From JAFMDF01 sp965277445 (GTDB taxonomy: Bacteria; Bacteroidota; Bacteroidia; Chitinophagales; Saprospiraceae), in contig CBDICY010000032.1 in NCBI GenBank assembly GCA_965277445.1, positions 1,240,001 to 1,304,000 on the forward strand: a DNA stretch of 64,000 bases, given 5' to 3'. A program made the position numbers and the translations under genes. The notes below the pieces were generated by a model. It did no database searches. It had not been told where the DNA came from and saw only the letters and a program-made list of their open reading frames with translations. Within the stretch, counting starts at the first letter, position 1; every line of letters begins with the position of its first letter. This document shows, one piece after another, positions 51,887 through 60,384 of the stretch.

Positions 51887-51896
51887 AATTACCATT

Positions 51897-53411
51897 TTAT
51901 CGAATATTAAAAACCAATCCATTCAAATTTCGAGCAGCTTGGTCGCCCGGGCATTTGCATTTGATGCTGCTGAAATAAAAAACGTCGCCTCTTGTTGCTT
52001 GTTGAACCATTCGTTTTACCCTATTTTCGTAAGCACCGCCATTATTTTTATGCACTTGGGCATCGCCACTTTTAGGCACCCTCGCCACTTCGTAACTAGC
52101 AATTTTGCAACGCGCTTCAAAATCAAATCCTTCTAAATGTGGAATAATCCCTCGTTGTGCTTTGAACTCCGCTGCATTAATTACCCCGCCATTTTTACGC
52201 CCCACTTTTACCACAGGGTTTGGAATTCGTTTGACTCTATAATTAAAAACAGTTGGCTGCAATCCACCGCCAGAAATAGTAATTTTAGCATTTCCTGTTC
52301 GACTAGGCTTGGTGTTATATTTACCATTACGCTTTTTGATTAACGTCACTCCTTCACCTCTAACTTGAATTTGACTGGAAGGAACTCCTGCCACAGAAAC
52401 AGATAATGGATTATCTACGCCAACGTATAATACATTCATTTTATCCGCAGAAATAGTGGCAGACCGTTCGCCTACCTCGTATTCAAATCGTTTGGTAAAA
52501 GATTCAACTTCACCTGTTAACGGATCTCGTAAACTAATTTTAGCCGTATGTTCTTTGATACCTAAACTGGAGGGATTTAGTTTAAATAATGCCTTTCCGT
52601 CTCTTACCGTAATAGGGCGCCCATCTACACTAACTGTCAAATTATCGACCGTACTACTATAAGATCCTAAAAATATTTCCGCTTCATAGCCTTCATTTTT
52701 AATGACATAACTTTTATTAGCAGCTACTACAGGAGTAAACGCATCTTGCTTTCTCATAATGCCCGTTTTGCCTAAAAAGTGCTTTAATAAAGTGGCTTCT
52801 GACACCTTTAAGTCATTTTGAAACTTACTTAGCAAAGGCAAAACCGCAGCTAAAGGCATTTGCTGAAAGGTAAATTCCACCCAATTATTTTTATCCGAAT
52901 TGGCGGGGATAGGGTTTATTTTTAGGGGTAAGGTTTCACTAAAACGAACGCTATCTGCTTGTTCGGTCAATACGTCTAATAAATTGGCTCTAGTATTTTT
53001 AACCATAGTTTCCAATTCAACTCCTTTTTCCTCATTGATGAAAAGGCGGGTAGTAATCGCTTTATCATCTTTTCTTTTGGGTAAATCATTTTCATCCAAT
53101 CCGCCTGCGGCTTCTATTAATTCGTCCCTTAAATTATCAATATAATTATTCAATTCATCGGCTGTCATTTTTACTTGTCCTGCTTGTTCTTGGTAAATTT
53201 TGAATTGTGGATAAGCATCCGCTTGTTTAGTCACTTCCGCTAATAATTGTTCATTTTCTGTAGCCATCAGACTATTGGTCTCTATCATGCTTTTATCTAT
53301 CATAAACAAAGCGTTCATCACTTCGGCAGAAACATTTAAGGCTAATAAGGCGGTCAAAACGATATACATTAGGTTAATCATTAATTGACGAGGTTCTTTT
53401 GGCATTGACAT
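51897..53411 (-). CDS. gldM: Gliding motility/type IX secretion motor protein GldM
   Basis: 504 residues beginning MSMPKEPRQLMINLMYIVLT, the classic GldM start with one membrane helix (about 10-32), followed by a periplasmic chain. The first part is helical (to about 215), then several beta domains (YEAEIFLGSYSSTVDNLTVS, RDPLTGEVESFTKRFEYEVG, LYVGVDNPLSVSVAGVPSSQ, KVGRKNGGVINAAEFKAQRG). With GldL, GldM forms the proton-driven rotary motor of type IX secretion and gliding. gldK and gldL are not upstream here, unlike the usual gldKLMN order. Confidence 0.93.
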   Translation of the reverse strand: MSMPKEPRQLMINLMYIVLTALLALNVSAEVMNALFMIDKSMIETNSLMATENEQLLAEVTKQADAYPQFKIYQEQAGQVKMTADELNNYIDNLRDELIEAAGGLDENDLPKRKDDKAITTRLFINEEKGVELETMVKNTRANLLDVLTEQADSVRFSETLPLKINPIPANSDKNNWVEFTFQQMPLAAVLPLLSKFQNDLKVSEATLLKHFLGKTGIMRKQDAFTPVVAANKSYVIKNEGYEAEIFLGSYSSTVDNLTVSVDGRPITVRDGKALFKLNPSSLGIKEHTAKISLRDPLTGEVESFTKRFEYEVGERSATISADKMNVLYVGVDNPLSVSVAGVPSSQIQVRGEGVTLIKKRNGKYNTKPSRTGNAKITISGGGLQPTVFNYRVKRIPNPVVKVGRKNGGVINAAEFKAQRGIIPHLEGFDFEARCKIASYEVARVPKSGDAQVHKNNGGAYENRVKRMVQQATRGDVFYFSSIKCKCPGDQAARNLNGLVFNIR

Positions 53412-53605
53412 ATGCTACTTGTTTAGTTTAGGCAATAAGAGGGCTTGTTGTAGGAAGCTGGTTCTTACAAAAAAGTTATTGCTGTATTGAAAGTTGAAAA
53501 ATGCGGTACGCTGCGCTGCGAGTTATTGATATAATGTGGGAAGGGAAAAAAGTAACAACTTGGGAATGTTAAAATAAAAAAGTGCTATGATGGAAACTAT
53601 GGCAT

Positions 53606-53657
53606 ACGACTCAAGAGTCGTGTTACACTTGTCCGTTGCGAGAGTAATACAACTCTC
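53606..53657. repeat. Pair of short hairpins (ACGACTC and GAGAGT stems)
   Basis: ACGACTC-AA-GAGTCGT (53606-53621) and GAGAGT-AATACA-ACTCTC (53640-53657) in the 382-base gap upstream of gldM. They resemble the CTGGAG hairpins at 16870-16918 in layout. The rest of the gap 53412-53605 shows no gene and no clear promoter. Confidence 0.5.
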
Positions 53658-53714
53658 CTGAATCGTTGCACATTTTTAGTTACCCACATTTTTACTGTAG
53701 TGCCAAATAAAAAA

Positions 53715-53740
53715 GGAGAAAGTATCGGTGGACTTTCTCC
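53715..53740 (-). terminator. Terminator of the ArsC-like gene
   Basis: GGAGAAAGT (53715-53723) and ACTTTCTCC (53732-53740) with a T-run on the minus strand after the stem. It ends the message from the gene at 53794, so gldM-gldN is a separate transcription unit. Confidence 0.85.
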
Positions 53741-53793
53741 TAATGTGGGGTTTTAAATCTAGTCTTTGGGAAATTATAGTTTCCATAATATAT

Positions 53794-54153
53794 TTAAATC
53801 AGTCGATAAATATCTGTAGGGTTGCTACAAAGAATAGCTCGACGACCTCTTACTGCAATTGGTGCTTTAATTAATTCAGGATTTCTTTGTAAACAACTAA
53901 TCCAATCTTCCTTATTGAATTCTTTTCCCTTGATATGAGAACGATAATAAGGATGTGCTTTATTCAATAAATCTTTAGGATGAATATCCAGAGACCTTAA
54001 AATCATCTGCCAACTTGTGCTAGAAGAAGGTGCTTTTTTATACTCATAAGATTTTAAATGAGCAGTCACACCTTTAGCATGGGCAACGGTTTTTCTATCT
54101 GAACTAGAATCCGCATTATAATAGATTAAAATTTCTCTGCGGTGGGTTTTCAT
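53794..54153 (-). CDS. ArsC/Spx-family protein without the active-site cysteine
   Basis: 119 residues with the thioredoxin-like ArsC outline: ILIYYNADSSSDRKTVAHAK at the N-terminus, LLNKAHPYYRSHIKG, LQRNPELIKAPIAVRGRRAI with the conserved cis-Pro region and a late Arg. In arsenate reductase the motif is N-P-x-C; here it is Asn13-Ala-Asp-Ser16, so the catalytic Cys is gone. Arsenate reduction is therefore unlikely; an Spx-like or structural role is possible. Single gene with its own terminator. Confidence 0.75.
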   Translation of the reverse strand: MKTHRREILIYYNADSSSDRKTVAHAKGVTAHLKSYEYKKAPSSSTSWQMILRSLDIHPKDLLNKAHPYYRSHIKGKEFNKEDWISCLQRNPELIKAPIAVRGRRAILCSNPTDIYRLI

Positions 54154-54467
54154 AAACTATATTTTTGCTTTGATGTTAAATCCTGAAACAAAATACTGTT
54201 TATTTATGAATAAAACAAATTTATACTAATTAAAACGTTGCGTTTTTAGTATTTATTACCAATAGTTTAATATACTGTAAAATTAACAGGCTAGAAATCA
54301 ATCATTAGCCAAATTAAATATAGTAGGCTATCATTTCTGTGAATCTTGAATTTAGGGAAACAAAAGAATTTTTAAAAACCTCTTTTGTTCCCCTTACTCC
54401 CTTTTAACAAATTTTGCTATTGGATAGGACAAACTACGATATGTAGGCTTGTTATACGGTTTAATGC
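54154..54467. other. Gene-free gap with one long hairpin
   Basis: AT-rich. A minus-strand -7-like TAAATTTG is at 54223-54216 for the ArsC-like gene. GGGAAACAAAAGA (54355-54367) pairs with TCTTTTGTTCCC (54381-54392) with one bulge, 75 bases after the gldD stop; it could end the gldD message. Confidence 0.45.
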
Positions 54468-55073
54468 TTATTTTTTCCATTCAAAAGTATGTAGCATCTG
54501 TTGTAAATCTTCTTTTATAAAAGCGTACATTGGTGCCAAAGAATCTGTATTGACTTGGGAATTAAAATAAAAGGCAGCTCTGAAAAAATGATCTTGCTGC
54601 AAGCTGTCCGTTATAAAAAATTGGAAAGGCGAAGCAGCTGGCCCTTCTACATTAAAAGTCATACCAATAGCATTGTGTTGATTTTCAAATGTTTTTTCAT
54701 CAATAAAACTCGCTTTTTTATTATGCCAATCCGTCATTTTAAAGGCCTGCTTTTGTAGATGTTCTATACTATTTTCTTTGTTAATCGGCGTATAACTACA
54801 ATGTAATTTGGCATCGAAATCAGGAAAGTATAAATTGAACCAACAGTCATTGGGGGCAGCTTCTCCAAAAAAGTATTTATTTCGTTCAATTTTTGCATAA
54901 GCAGGATATTGGAATTGCATATTACAATATTCGCCTGAAAATGACTTAACCCCCTTTTTAGGAAGCGTCACTTTTGGATAACCTCTTGGTTTTGGCGTGA
55001 TAACGGGTTCTTCACATTGAGTGAAAAGGAAAATTGTGAGGATGGCTAAAAAGGTTTGAAGCAATATTTTCAT
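54468..55073 (-). CDS. gldD: Gliding motility lipoprotein GldD
   Basis: 201 residues from the ATG at 55071-55073, giving a lipoprotein signal (FLFTQC). The mature chain follows the GldD pattern closely: KPRGYPKVTLPKK, YCNMQFQYPAYAKIER, CWFNLYFPDFDAKLHCSY, MTDWHNKKASFIDEKTFEN, GPAASPFQFFITDSLQQDHF, RAAFYFNSQVNTDSLAPMY and a final LHTFEWKK. GldD is essential for gliding and type IX secretion in Flavobacterium; its biochemical role is unknown. It lies about 1 kb upstream of gldM on the same strand but is separated by the ArsC-like gene and a terminator. Confidence 0.85.
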   Translation of the reverse strand: MKILLQTFLAILTIFLFTQCEEPVITPKPRGYPKVTLPKKGVKSFSGEYCNMQFQYPAYAKIERNKYFFGEAAPNDCWFNLYFPDFDAKLHCSYTPINKENSIEHLQKQAFKMTDWHNKKASFIDEKTFENQHNAIGMTFNVEGPAASPFQFFITDSLQQDHFFRAAFYFNSQVNTDSLAPMYAFIKEDLQQMLHTFEWKK

Positions 55074-55233
55074 AGACAAGAACACTTTTAAACTTTATTT
55101 AGTAGTTTTTCGGTGAACTGAAGTTCACCTATACTATCCTTAAAGACGTAATTTCAAGCTTAATTATTTTAAAAGGCCAAAGTTAGGAGAAATAAAACTA
55201 AGAAAAGTAGGCAAAAGGTGAGTAATGGACAAA

Positions 55234-55264
55234 AAAAAAGCTGCACAAAATGTACGGCTTTTTT
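55234..55264 (-). terminator. Terminator of the candidate ncRNA
   Basis: AAAAAAGC (55234-55241) pairs with GCTTTTTT (55257-55264), with an interrupted inner stem (GCACA, TGTAC) and a run of nine A on the plus strand, i.e. a T-run on the minus strand. Confidence 0.7.
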
Positions 55265-55275
55265 CAACAAATTAT

Positions 55276-55549
55276 AATCCCATGAACATATCCAAAATTA
55301 ATTCTTTAGTTTTCTATTTGGTAGTTATTTATAAAGTAAAATTTTTATCTAGTTGAGTAACTTTAGGAAATCTAGTTAATCCTGCCTCCCGTCTGCTTTG
55401 CGGTTTATTCACTTGAATGTTCCCCGAACATTCATCCTTCGGAATCGCTCATTCATCCTGTAAATAAGTATGAATGTTAGCAAAGCATTCTAAATCCCAC
55501 TAAAGAGTGCTTTGCCAACTTCAAATCCCATGAACATATCCTAAAATTA
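55276..55549. repeat. Pair of 25-base direct repeats
   Basis: aatcccatgaacatatccaa then aatta at 55276-55300, and the same with one inserted base at 55524-55549. The spacing unit is about 248 bases. No other copies were seen in the window. Confidence 0.7.
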
Positions 55550-55596
55550 TTAAGCTAATCTTTTATTAGCTTTTGCGTTAATTACTTAACACACTA

Positions 55597-55604
55597 CAAA
55601 GATA
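55597..55604 (-). promoter_or_regulatory. -7 element TATCTTTG of the candidate ncRNA
   Basis: Minus-strand TATCTTTG followed by TAGTGTG. A TTTG lies 26 bases upstream (55634-55631), longer than the usual 19-21 spacing. The stretch from 55605 to 56111 beyond it is AT-rich and shows no gene. Confidence 0.4.
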
Positions 55605-56111
55605 CGGGCAAAGCAAGGTTATTTAAAGTACAAAAAGAAGCTTTTGTGAAATTTAAAAAATGATAAAAAGAATATTTTTTTACCTAAAATATTGATTATC
55701 ATACACTTGTGTACATTAATTTATTTACCAAAGTGAAAATAAAATTATTTTTATTATTAAATAAGGTCAATTTTTTTTTTCAAAAAGAACGATTTTAGCT
55801 TGAATAATGTCGTACTTCCGTCAAATGAGCCGAGAAAAAATTATTTAGGAGTAGATGCATGCTGATAGGATGTTCGCTTTTTGTCACTTTAAACTTATTT
55901 TTTAATACTAAAATGGTTTACATCTCTTAAGTAAAACATTACTTTCAGTAGACATACATTTCAGGAGTAACTAATTATTGCATTTATAATAAAAAGAACG
56001 AAAGTAACCTTGTCACAAATTAGATACAGGTCAATCAATATATAAGTCGGATAAATAGTAACTTGCAGGTATATCTTTTCATAAAGGAGCAATTTTTAAA
56101 AAATGCTTCAA

Positions 56112-56250
56112 TTTTCCTACCCATAGAGATTTTCAAAAAGGCATAAGTTTGGTAGAATTCTTATTTCCTGCAAATAATGATAAATAGGGTATGTTATTTA
56201 TTCCTATTTCCTACACATAGAGATTTTTTTTAAAAGGCACAAGTTTGGTA
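56112..56250 (+). repeat. Two 44-base direct repeats upstream of the metzincin gene
   Basis: 56112-56154 and 56207-56250 share ttcctac, catagagatttt, aaaaggca and aagtttggta with few differences, at a period of about 95 bases. They end 166 bases before the start codon at 56416 and may be operator sites for that gene. Confidence 0.65.
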
Positions 56251-56415
56251 AGCAACTAAGACATTTGAATAGCATGACAAATCATCGTTATACTAATTCC
56301 TAATGTGTTGATTATTTCTTGCAATTTAAAGTTGAGAGAAAAAGGCTGATTTACAACACCCGAAACTGAATGATCAGTTTCCACGCTATAGTTATTATTA
56401 TTAAGCCTAAACACA

Positions 56416-58680
56416 ATGAATACTTTTTACCCAAAATTAATTGCTATTTTTTTCATTTTTACCATTTTTGCAAACCATTCGTTTGCGACTATTTACCCTA
56501 TTTCTATTGACCAAAGAATCCAACAATCAAAACAAATAGCTATAGGAAAAATCGTACAACAATATTGTTTTTGGGATGCGGAAAAACAAAATATTTATAC
56601 CGCCCATTTATTAGAAGTTACCGCTTATCTAAAAAAAGCTAGCAGTCAACAATATGTAGAGTTGATTACACTAGGAGGTGTGCTGGAAGAGGATGCACAA
56701 ATCGTTTATCCTAGTATGGACTTAACACTCTATCAAACCTATTTTTTCTTTTTAGAAGAAGCCCCTTTAACGGTTATGACTAATAATACGCAAGCTAACC
56801 GCACGCAAATTCCTAGATTTTGTGCCTATAGTTATATCCAAGGAGTTTTGCCTTTACAGAAAGGTAATTATATAGATTACTTAGACAAGAGTCCAAAACC
56901 AATTAATCAATTACTAAAAAAGACACAACATTCAACTCAATTTGCTGCTAAGCGACCTAATGGAACCGCCTTTGTTTTTGAAAACGGAACAATTTCATCG
57001 ACTACCAATGCTCGAGGAGCAAGCATCACTTTAAAAAATGGACTAGGGCAAGCCGTTCCGCATTTCCATGCAGGAACTACTGATGAAAAAGAGGCATTAA
57101 TTATTAATGGAGGTGGTTTTGGTACGACTCCAGGAAAAGTACAATTTTCGGATGCCAATTCAGGCGGTATGAGTTTCGTTAGTTCTAATTATGAAACAGA
57201 TTTAATCTACTGGACCGATACGGAAATTCGATTAAAAATCCCTGCAAAAGCAGGAACAGGTATGGTTGAAGTGTATCAAAATAATGGAAGTTTAGTAGGA
57301 AGTGCGCCCATTATAATAGAATGGGCAGTCAATCCCGTTTTTAGTACCTATCGAGGCTATGATGATCGGACTCGCCAAAAAGTACAATTTTTAAATAGTA
57401 ATGAATCGGGTGGTTATACCTTACAGCTTAATACAACGGAAGGATTCTTTGCAGATAATCAAGCAGTAGGCAGTTTTGAACGTGCCTTAGATAAGTGGCA
57501 ATGCCAAACAGGTATCAATTTTCAATTAGACAAAACAGGTACGACAACTACTTTCGCCAATGATGGGATATGTGTTATTCAATACAGTACTTTTTTACCT
57601 GTGGGTGTATTAGGTGTCGCAACGTCCCGTTTTAAATCTGTAGGAAGTAGTTCTTGTAGCCAAGAAAATACTTTATGGTATTTAAAGGAATTTGATATTC
57701 AATTTATCCCTAATAGTCGAATGTCTTCAGGTTTCAGTTGGAATTTTTCGGCAGATAATCCGACTGCTCAACAATTTGACTTTGAAAGTATTGTTTTACA
57801 TGAGTTAGGGCATGCACACGGACTAGGGCACATCGTTGGTACTGAGCATGTGATGCATTATGCGGTAACCAATGGAGAAGCTAGGAAAAATTTAAGTGAG
57901 CAAGAAATTGCTGCAGGTTTGCATAAAATGTCTTATAGTACGGAAGCGAATTGTATTAGTCGATTTGACCCCATGGAACGATTGGAAATGGATTGTACTG
58001 CACAAGAAGTTACGACTTCAGTTGGAGCAAAAGTGAAATTATTCTTAGAAGGTAATTTTAATGATGCGCAGCAAACTATGAACACGAACCTAGCAGAGGC
58101 TGGCTTATTGCCAATGGAACAACCTTTTAATACATCACCATTTTCCTATATGGGTACGGAAACAATCACAACGCTTCCCGAAGATATTGTAGATTGGATT
58201 TTGTTACAAGTACGAGATCGTGCCGATATGACTCATATTTTAGCAACCAAAGCTTTGTTAATTAGAAAAGATGGATTGGTCATTAACACAACAGGGGAGG
58301 AGGAGATTACTTTTGATAACTTACCTGAGGGTGATTATTACATTGCTGTTTTTCACAGAAGTCATTTGCCTATTGTTAGTCAAGTTGCCCATCCTTTTAG
58401 TGAAAGTCCTACTTTATACGATTTTACTAGTACCGAATCTGCTGCGATGGGAACGGCTCAATTAAAGGCAAGGCAGCATGTTTTTATGATGAATGCAGGT
58501 GATTTTGATGGCAATGGGGTCATCAATAGCCAAGATTATAACCTATGGAAACAAAATAGTTCTGCCGTCAATGTTTATTTATCTGCTGATGTCGATGGCA
58601 ACGGGATTATTAATAGTCGAGATTATAATCTTTGGAAGGCGAATCGCAGTAAGATTGGGGTAGTTTCTATTTCGGAATAA
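56416..58680 (+). CDS. Secreted metzincin-type protease with TIG and dockerin-like domains
   Basis: 754 residues with a signal peptide (FANHSFA/TIYP). After an N-terminal domain (about 25-190) comes an IPT/TIG-like Ig domain (about 210-300; INGGGFGTTPGKVQFSD). The protease region (about 315-500) has the zinc motif HELGHAHGLGH (His462, Glu463, His466, His472) and a Met-turn candidate Met480 (VMHY), as in matrixin/M10-like enzymes. The C-terminus has two dockerin-like calcium loops, DFDGNGVINSQDYNLW (from 696) and DVDGNGIINSRDYNLW (from 725). No typical type IX C-terminal domain is seen. It is a single gene with a repeat-containing upstream region. Confidence 0.8.
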   Translation: MNTFYPKLIAIFFIFTIFANHSFATIYPISIDQRIQQSKQIAIGKIVQQYCFWDAEKQNIYTAHLLEVTAYLKKASSQQYVELITLGGVLEEDAQIVYPSMDLTLYQTYFFFLEEAPLTVMTNNTQANRTQIPRFCAYSYIQGVLPLQKGNYIDYLDKSPKPINQLLKKTQHSTQFAAKRPNGTAFVFENGTISSTTNARGASITLKNGLGQAVPHFHAGTTDEKEALIINGGGFGTTPGKVQFSDANSGGMSFVSSNYETDLIYWTDTEIRLKIPAKAGTGMVEVYQNNGSLVGSAPIIIEWAVNPVFSTYRGYDDRTRQKVQFLNSNESGGYTLQLNTTEGFFADNQAVGSFERALDKWQCQTGINFQLDKTGTTTTFANDGICVIQYSTFLPVGVLGVATSRFKSVGSSSCSQENTLWYLKEFDIQFIPNSRMSSGFSWNFSADNPTAQQFDFESIVLHELGHAHGLGHIVGTEHVMHYAVTNGEARKNLSEQEIAAGLHKMSYSTEANCISRFDPMERLEMDCTAQEVTTSVGAKVKLFLEGNFNDAQQTMNTNLAEAGLLPMEQPFNTSPFSYMGTETITTLPEDIVDWILLQVRDRADMTHILATKALLIRKDGLVINTTGEEEITFDNLPEGDYYIAVFHRSHLPIVSQVAHPFSESPTLYDFTSTESAAMGTAQLKARQHVFMMNAGDFDGNGVINSQDYNLWKQNSSAVNVYLSADVDGNGIINSRDYNLWKANRSKIGVVSISE

Positions 58681-58745
58681 ACTAAGGCCTTGGAATGTCT
58701 TTAATGTTCCCAAGCACCTAACAATATACTTTTATTCAAAACAAA

Positions 58746-58764
58746 AAGAGGCGAGAAACCTCTT
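58746..58764 (-). terminator. Short terminator after the DUF547 gene
   Basis: AAGAGG (58746-58751) and CCTCTT (58759-58764) form a 6-base stem; on the minus strand it is followed by five T. It lies between two convergent genes. Confidence 0.55.
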
Positions 58765-58802
58765 CCCCACCTCTGTAATTATCGTAAGTTTCAAATTAAT
58801 TT

Positions 58803-59921
58803 TTATTCATTCAATGCCCAGTTATACTCTTGGTATTTAACGGTGGTTCCAGCTGCTACTTTAGTAGTAGCATATTTATTTAAGTAGTCTACAATATTTC
58901 CAAAATCAACGGCATACCATTCAAAAATTTTAGAAATAGAAGCATTACTACCGCCAACTGAGTTATATTTTGAATTATTGATAAATGCTTTTGCTGAACG
59001 CTCTAATTGCCCATTTAAATTTTGAGCTGTCCAAGCCTTATTCCAAACTGGTGGACAAGATTTAGCAGCGCAATTTACTGCAAAATGAATTCGAGCATCT
59101 TTATAAGTTGGACGTAAAATATCATGTTCGATATTATTCAAAGAATAATTCTTCCCTCCTAATTTTATCCATTTTTTATCCCAAGGTTTGCCACCTTCTA
59201 AATCCATAATACTTTTTACTGGATAATTATCGACAATCAACTTTATCGTAAACGCATTATAGGCATTGATCCAATAAGCCATCTTTTCTCCTCTTGACCA
59301 CCCGCTTTGAACCGGATTATCTGATAATGATTTTAAATAGGCATCAAAGGCAGCAATATCTGCTTTAAATCCCTTATAATTTACTTTTCCTGTTGCACTA
59401 ATATGTTTTTGCGCTAACGCATTCCATGCCGCATGTGAGACTGCTTGTGGTGCTCTGACTGTTTCTTTTTTAGGAGCGGGTGCAGAGGTTATAACTTTTG
59501 GCGCTTCCACTTTTGGTGTTGCTTCAAGCACTTCCTCTTTAGCAGGCGTTTCTACTTTCGGTGTTGCTACTACCTCTTCTTTGACTATTTCTTTTGCTGC
59601 TGGTACTTCTTCCATTTTAGGCGTCACCTTTTCCTCCTTAGCTTTAGCAGGTGCAGCTACTTTTTCTATTGCCTTTTTAACTGGTGCTTTAGCGGTTGTT
59701 TTTTCTTCCACAGGTTTAACTGTTTCTTCTGTTACTGGCGCGGTTTCCATTACTTTAGTTTCCGCTTCTGCTACAACTGGTGCTACTGGTGTTTCCTTTA
59801 CTATAGGTTTAGTAGTTGGTGTAGCTGCAACTACGGCTGTTTCTTTTTCGGCAACTGCATCACCGCAAGCAACTACAGAAAGTAGGGCGGCAAAAAAGGC
59901 AGTTTTTAATACGTTTTTCAT
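58803..59921 (-). CDS. DUF547 lipoprotein with long low-complexity linker
   Basis: 372 residues. Lipoprotein signal AALLSVVAC, then about 140 residues of Ala/Pro/Val/Thr/Glu/Lys repeats (TKPIVKETPVAPVVAE, EEVPAAKEIVKEEVVA), then a DUF547 domain from about 165 (WNALAQKHISATGKVNYKGF, EKMAYWINAYNAFTIKLIVD, DARIHFAVNCAAKSCPPV, FEWYAVDFG). DUF547 proteins are common in Bacteroidota and have a conserved Cys and His suggestive of a thiol fold, but no known reaction. The extended linker would let the domain reach across the periplasm. Confidence 0.8.
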   Translation of the reverse strand: MKNVLKTAFFAALLSVVACGDAVAEKETAVVAATPTTKPIVKETPVAPVVAEAETKVMETAPVTEETVKPVEEKTTAKAPVKKAIEKVAAPAKAKEEKVTPKMEEVPAAKEIVKEEVVATPKVETPAKEEVLEATPKVEAPKVITSAPAPKKETVRAPQAVSHAAWNALAQKHISATGKVNYKGFKADIAAFDAYLKSLSDNPVQSGWSRGEKMAYWINAYNAFTIKLIVDNYPVKSIMDLEGGKPWDKKWIKLGGKNYSLNNIEHDILRPTYKDARIHFAVNCAAKSCPPVWNKAWTAQNLNGQLERSAKAFINNSKYNSVGGSNASISKIFEWYAVDFGNIVDYLNKYATTKVAAGTTVKYQEYNWALNE

Positions 59922-60384
59922 GATTTCTAATTTTTTAGTTAAAAGTGATTTTGAAATAGAAGTCAGATGCCTTAATCATATCTCTCTAATCATCTGCATT
60001 TTTAAACTGAATTATCTGATTTCTGACAGTTTATGTAATAAGCGGTCTCGCTTCTGGCTTCTAAAAAAGTGCTTTTGCAAATTTATTTCGTTTTATATAG
60101 ACTATTAATATAGCAGTAAGGCACATCCTATTTGAAAGACATAAACAGAACGCTACAGGAAATAAAAAAGTTATGCCGAAATTCAGGAAAAGAAGTTGAC
60201 TATGTAATCGTCGAGACACTAGAATGTTATGGGATTCTTAAAATAAAGAAAATCAATCCTTTATGCTGTTTTCTTTTCTCTATCCCTAGAGATTTTCTAT
60301 ATTTAAGCCATAAAAGTTATTTTTTGTGGAAAACTATCTTCCCTAAGTGTAAAAATTAAGGGAATAGGTGTTAAAAAAATAAGT
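59922..60384. other. Gene-free divergent region between DUF547 and fadI
   Basis: 463 AT-rich bases. A minus-strand -7-like TAAATTTG (60085-60078) may drive the DUF547 gene. A reading frame at 60132-60359 with a TTG start was examined and rejected. No hairpin array seen. Confidence 0.4.

Larger units (their letters stand above)
55234..55590 (-). ncRNA. Candidate non-coding transcript
   Basis: Between a minus-strand -7-like box (55604-55597) and a minus-strand terminator (55234-55264) lies about 330 bases without a convincing reading frame. It contains a perfect hairpin TGAATGTTC-GGG-GAACATTCA near 55418-55438 and two copies of a 25-base direct repeat, one near each end (55276-55300 and 55524-55549). 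Neither neighbouring gene explains a terminator here. I do not recognise 6S, tmRNA, RNase P or SRP RNA signatures in it. Confidence 0.45.

Noticed and set aside
55234..55604. 6S, tmRNA, RNase P or SRP RNA in the 55 kb gap
   Set aside because: None of the signature motifs (for example GGGGCTGA and CCA end, GAGGAAAGTCCGGGC, GGAAGCAGGGTAA-like) is present.
59445..60108. Two overlapping plus-strand reading frames of 146 and 175 residues
   Set aside because: They are antisense to the Ala/Pro/Lys/Glu repeats of the DUF547 lipoprotein; low-complexity coding keeps several frames open.
60132..60359. 75-residue reading frame between DUF547 and fadI genes
   Set aside because: Starts with TTG, has no recognisable domain, and its composition (many Cys, Phe, Lys, Ile) looks like translated AT-rich non-coding DNA.
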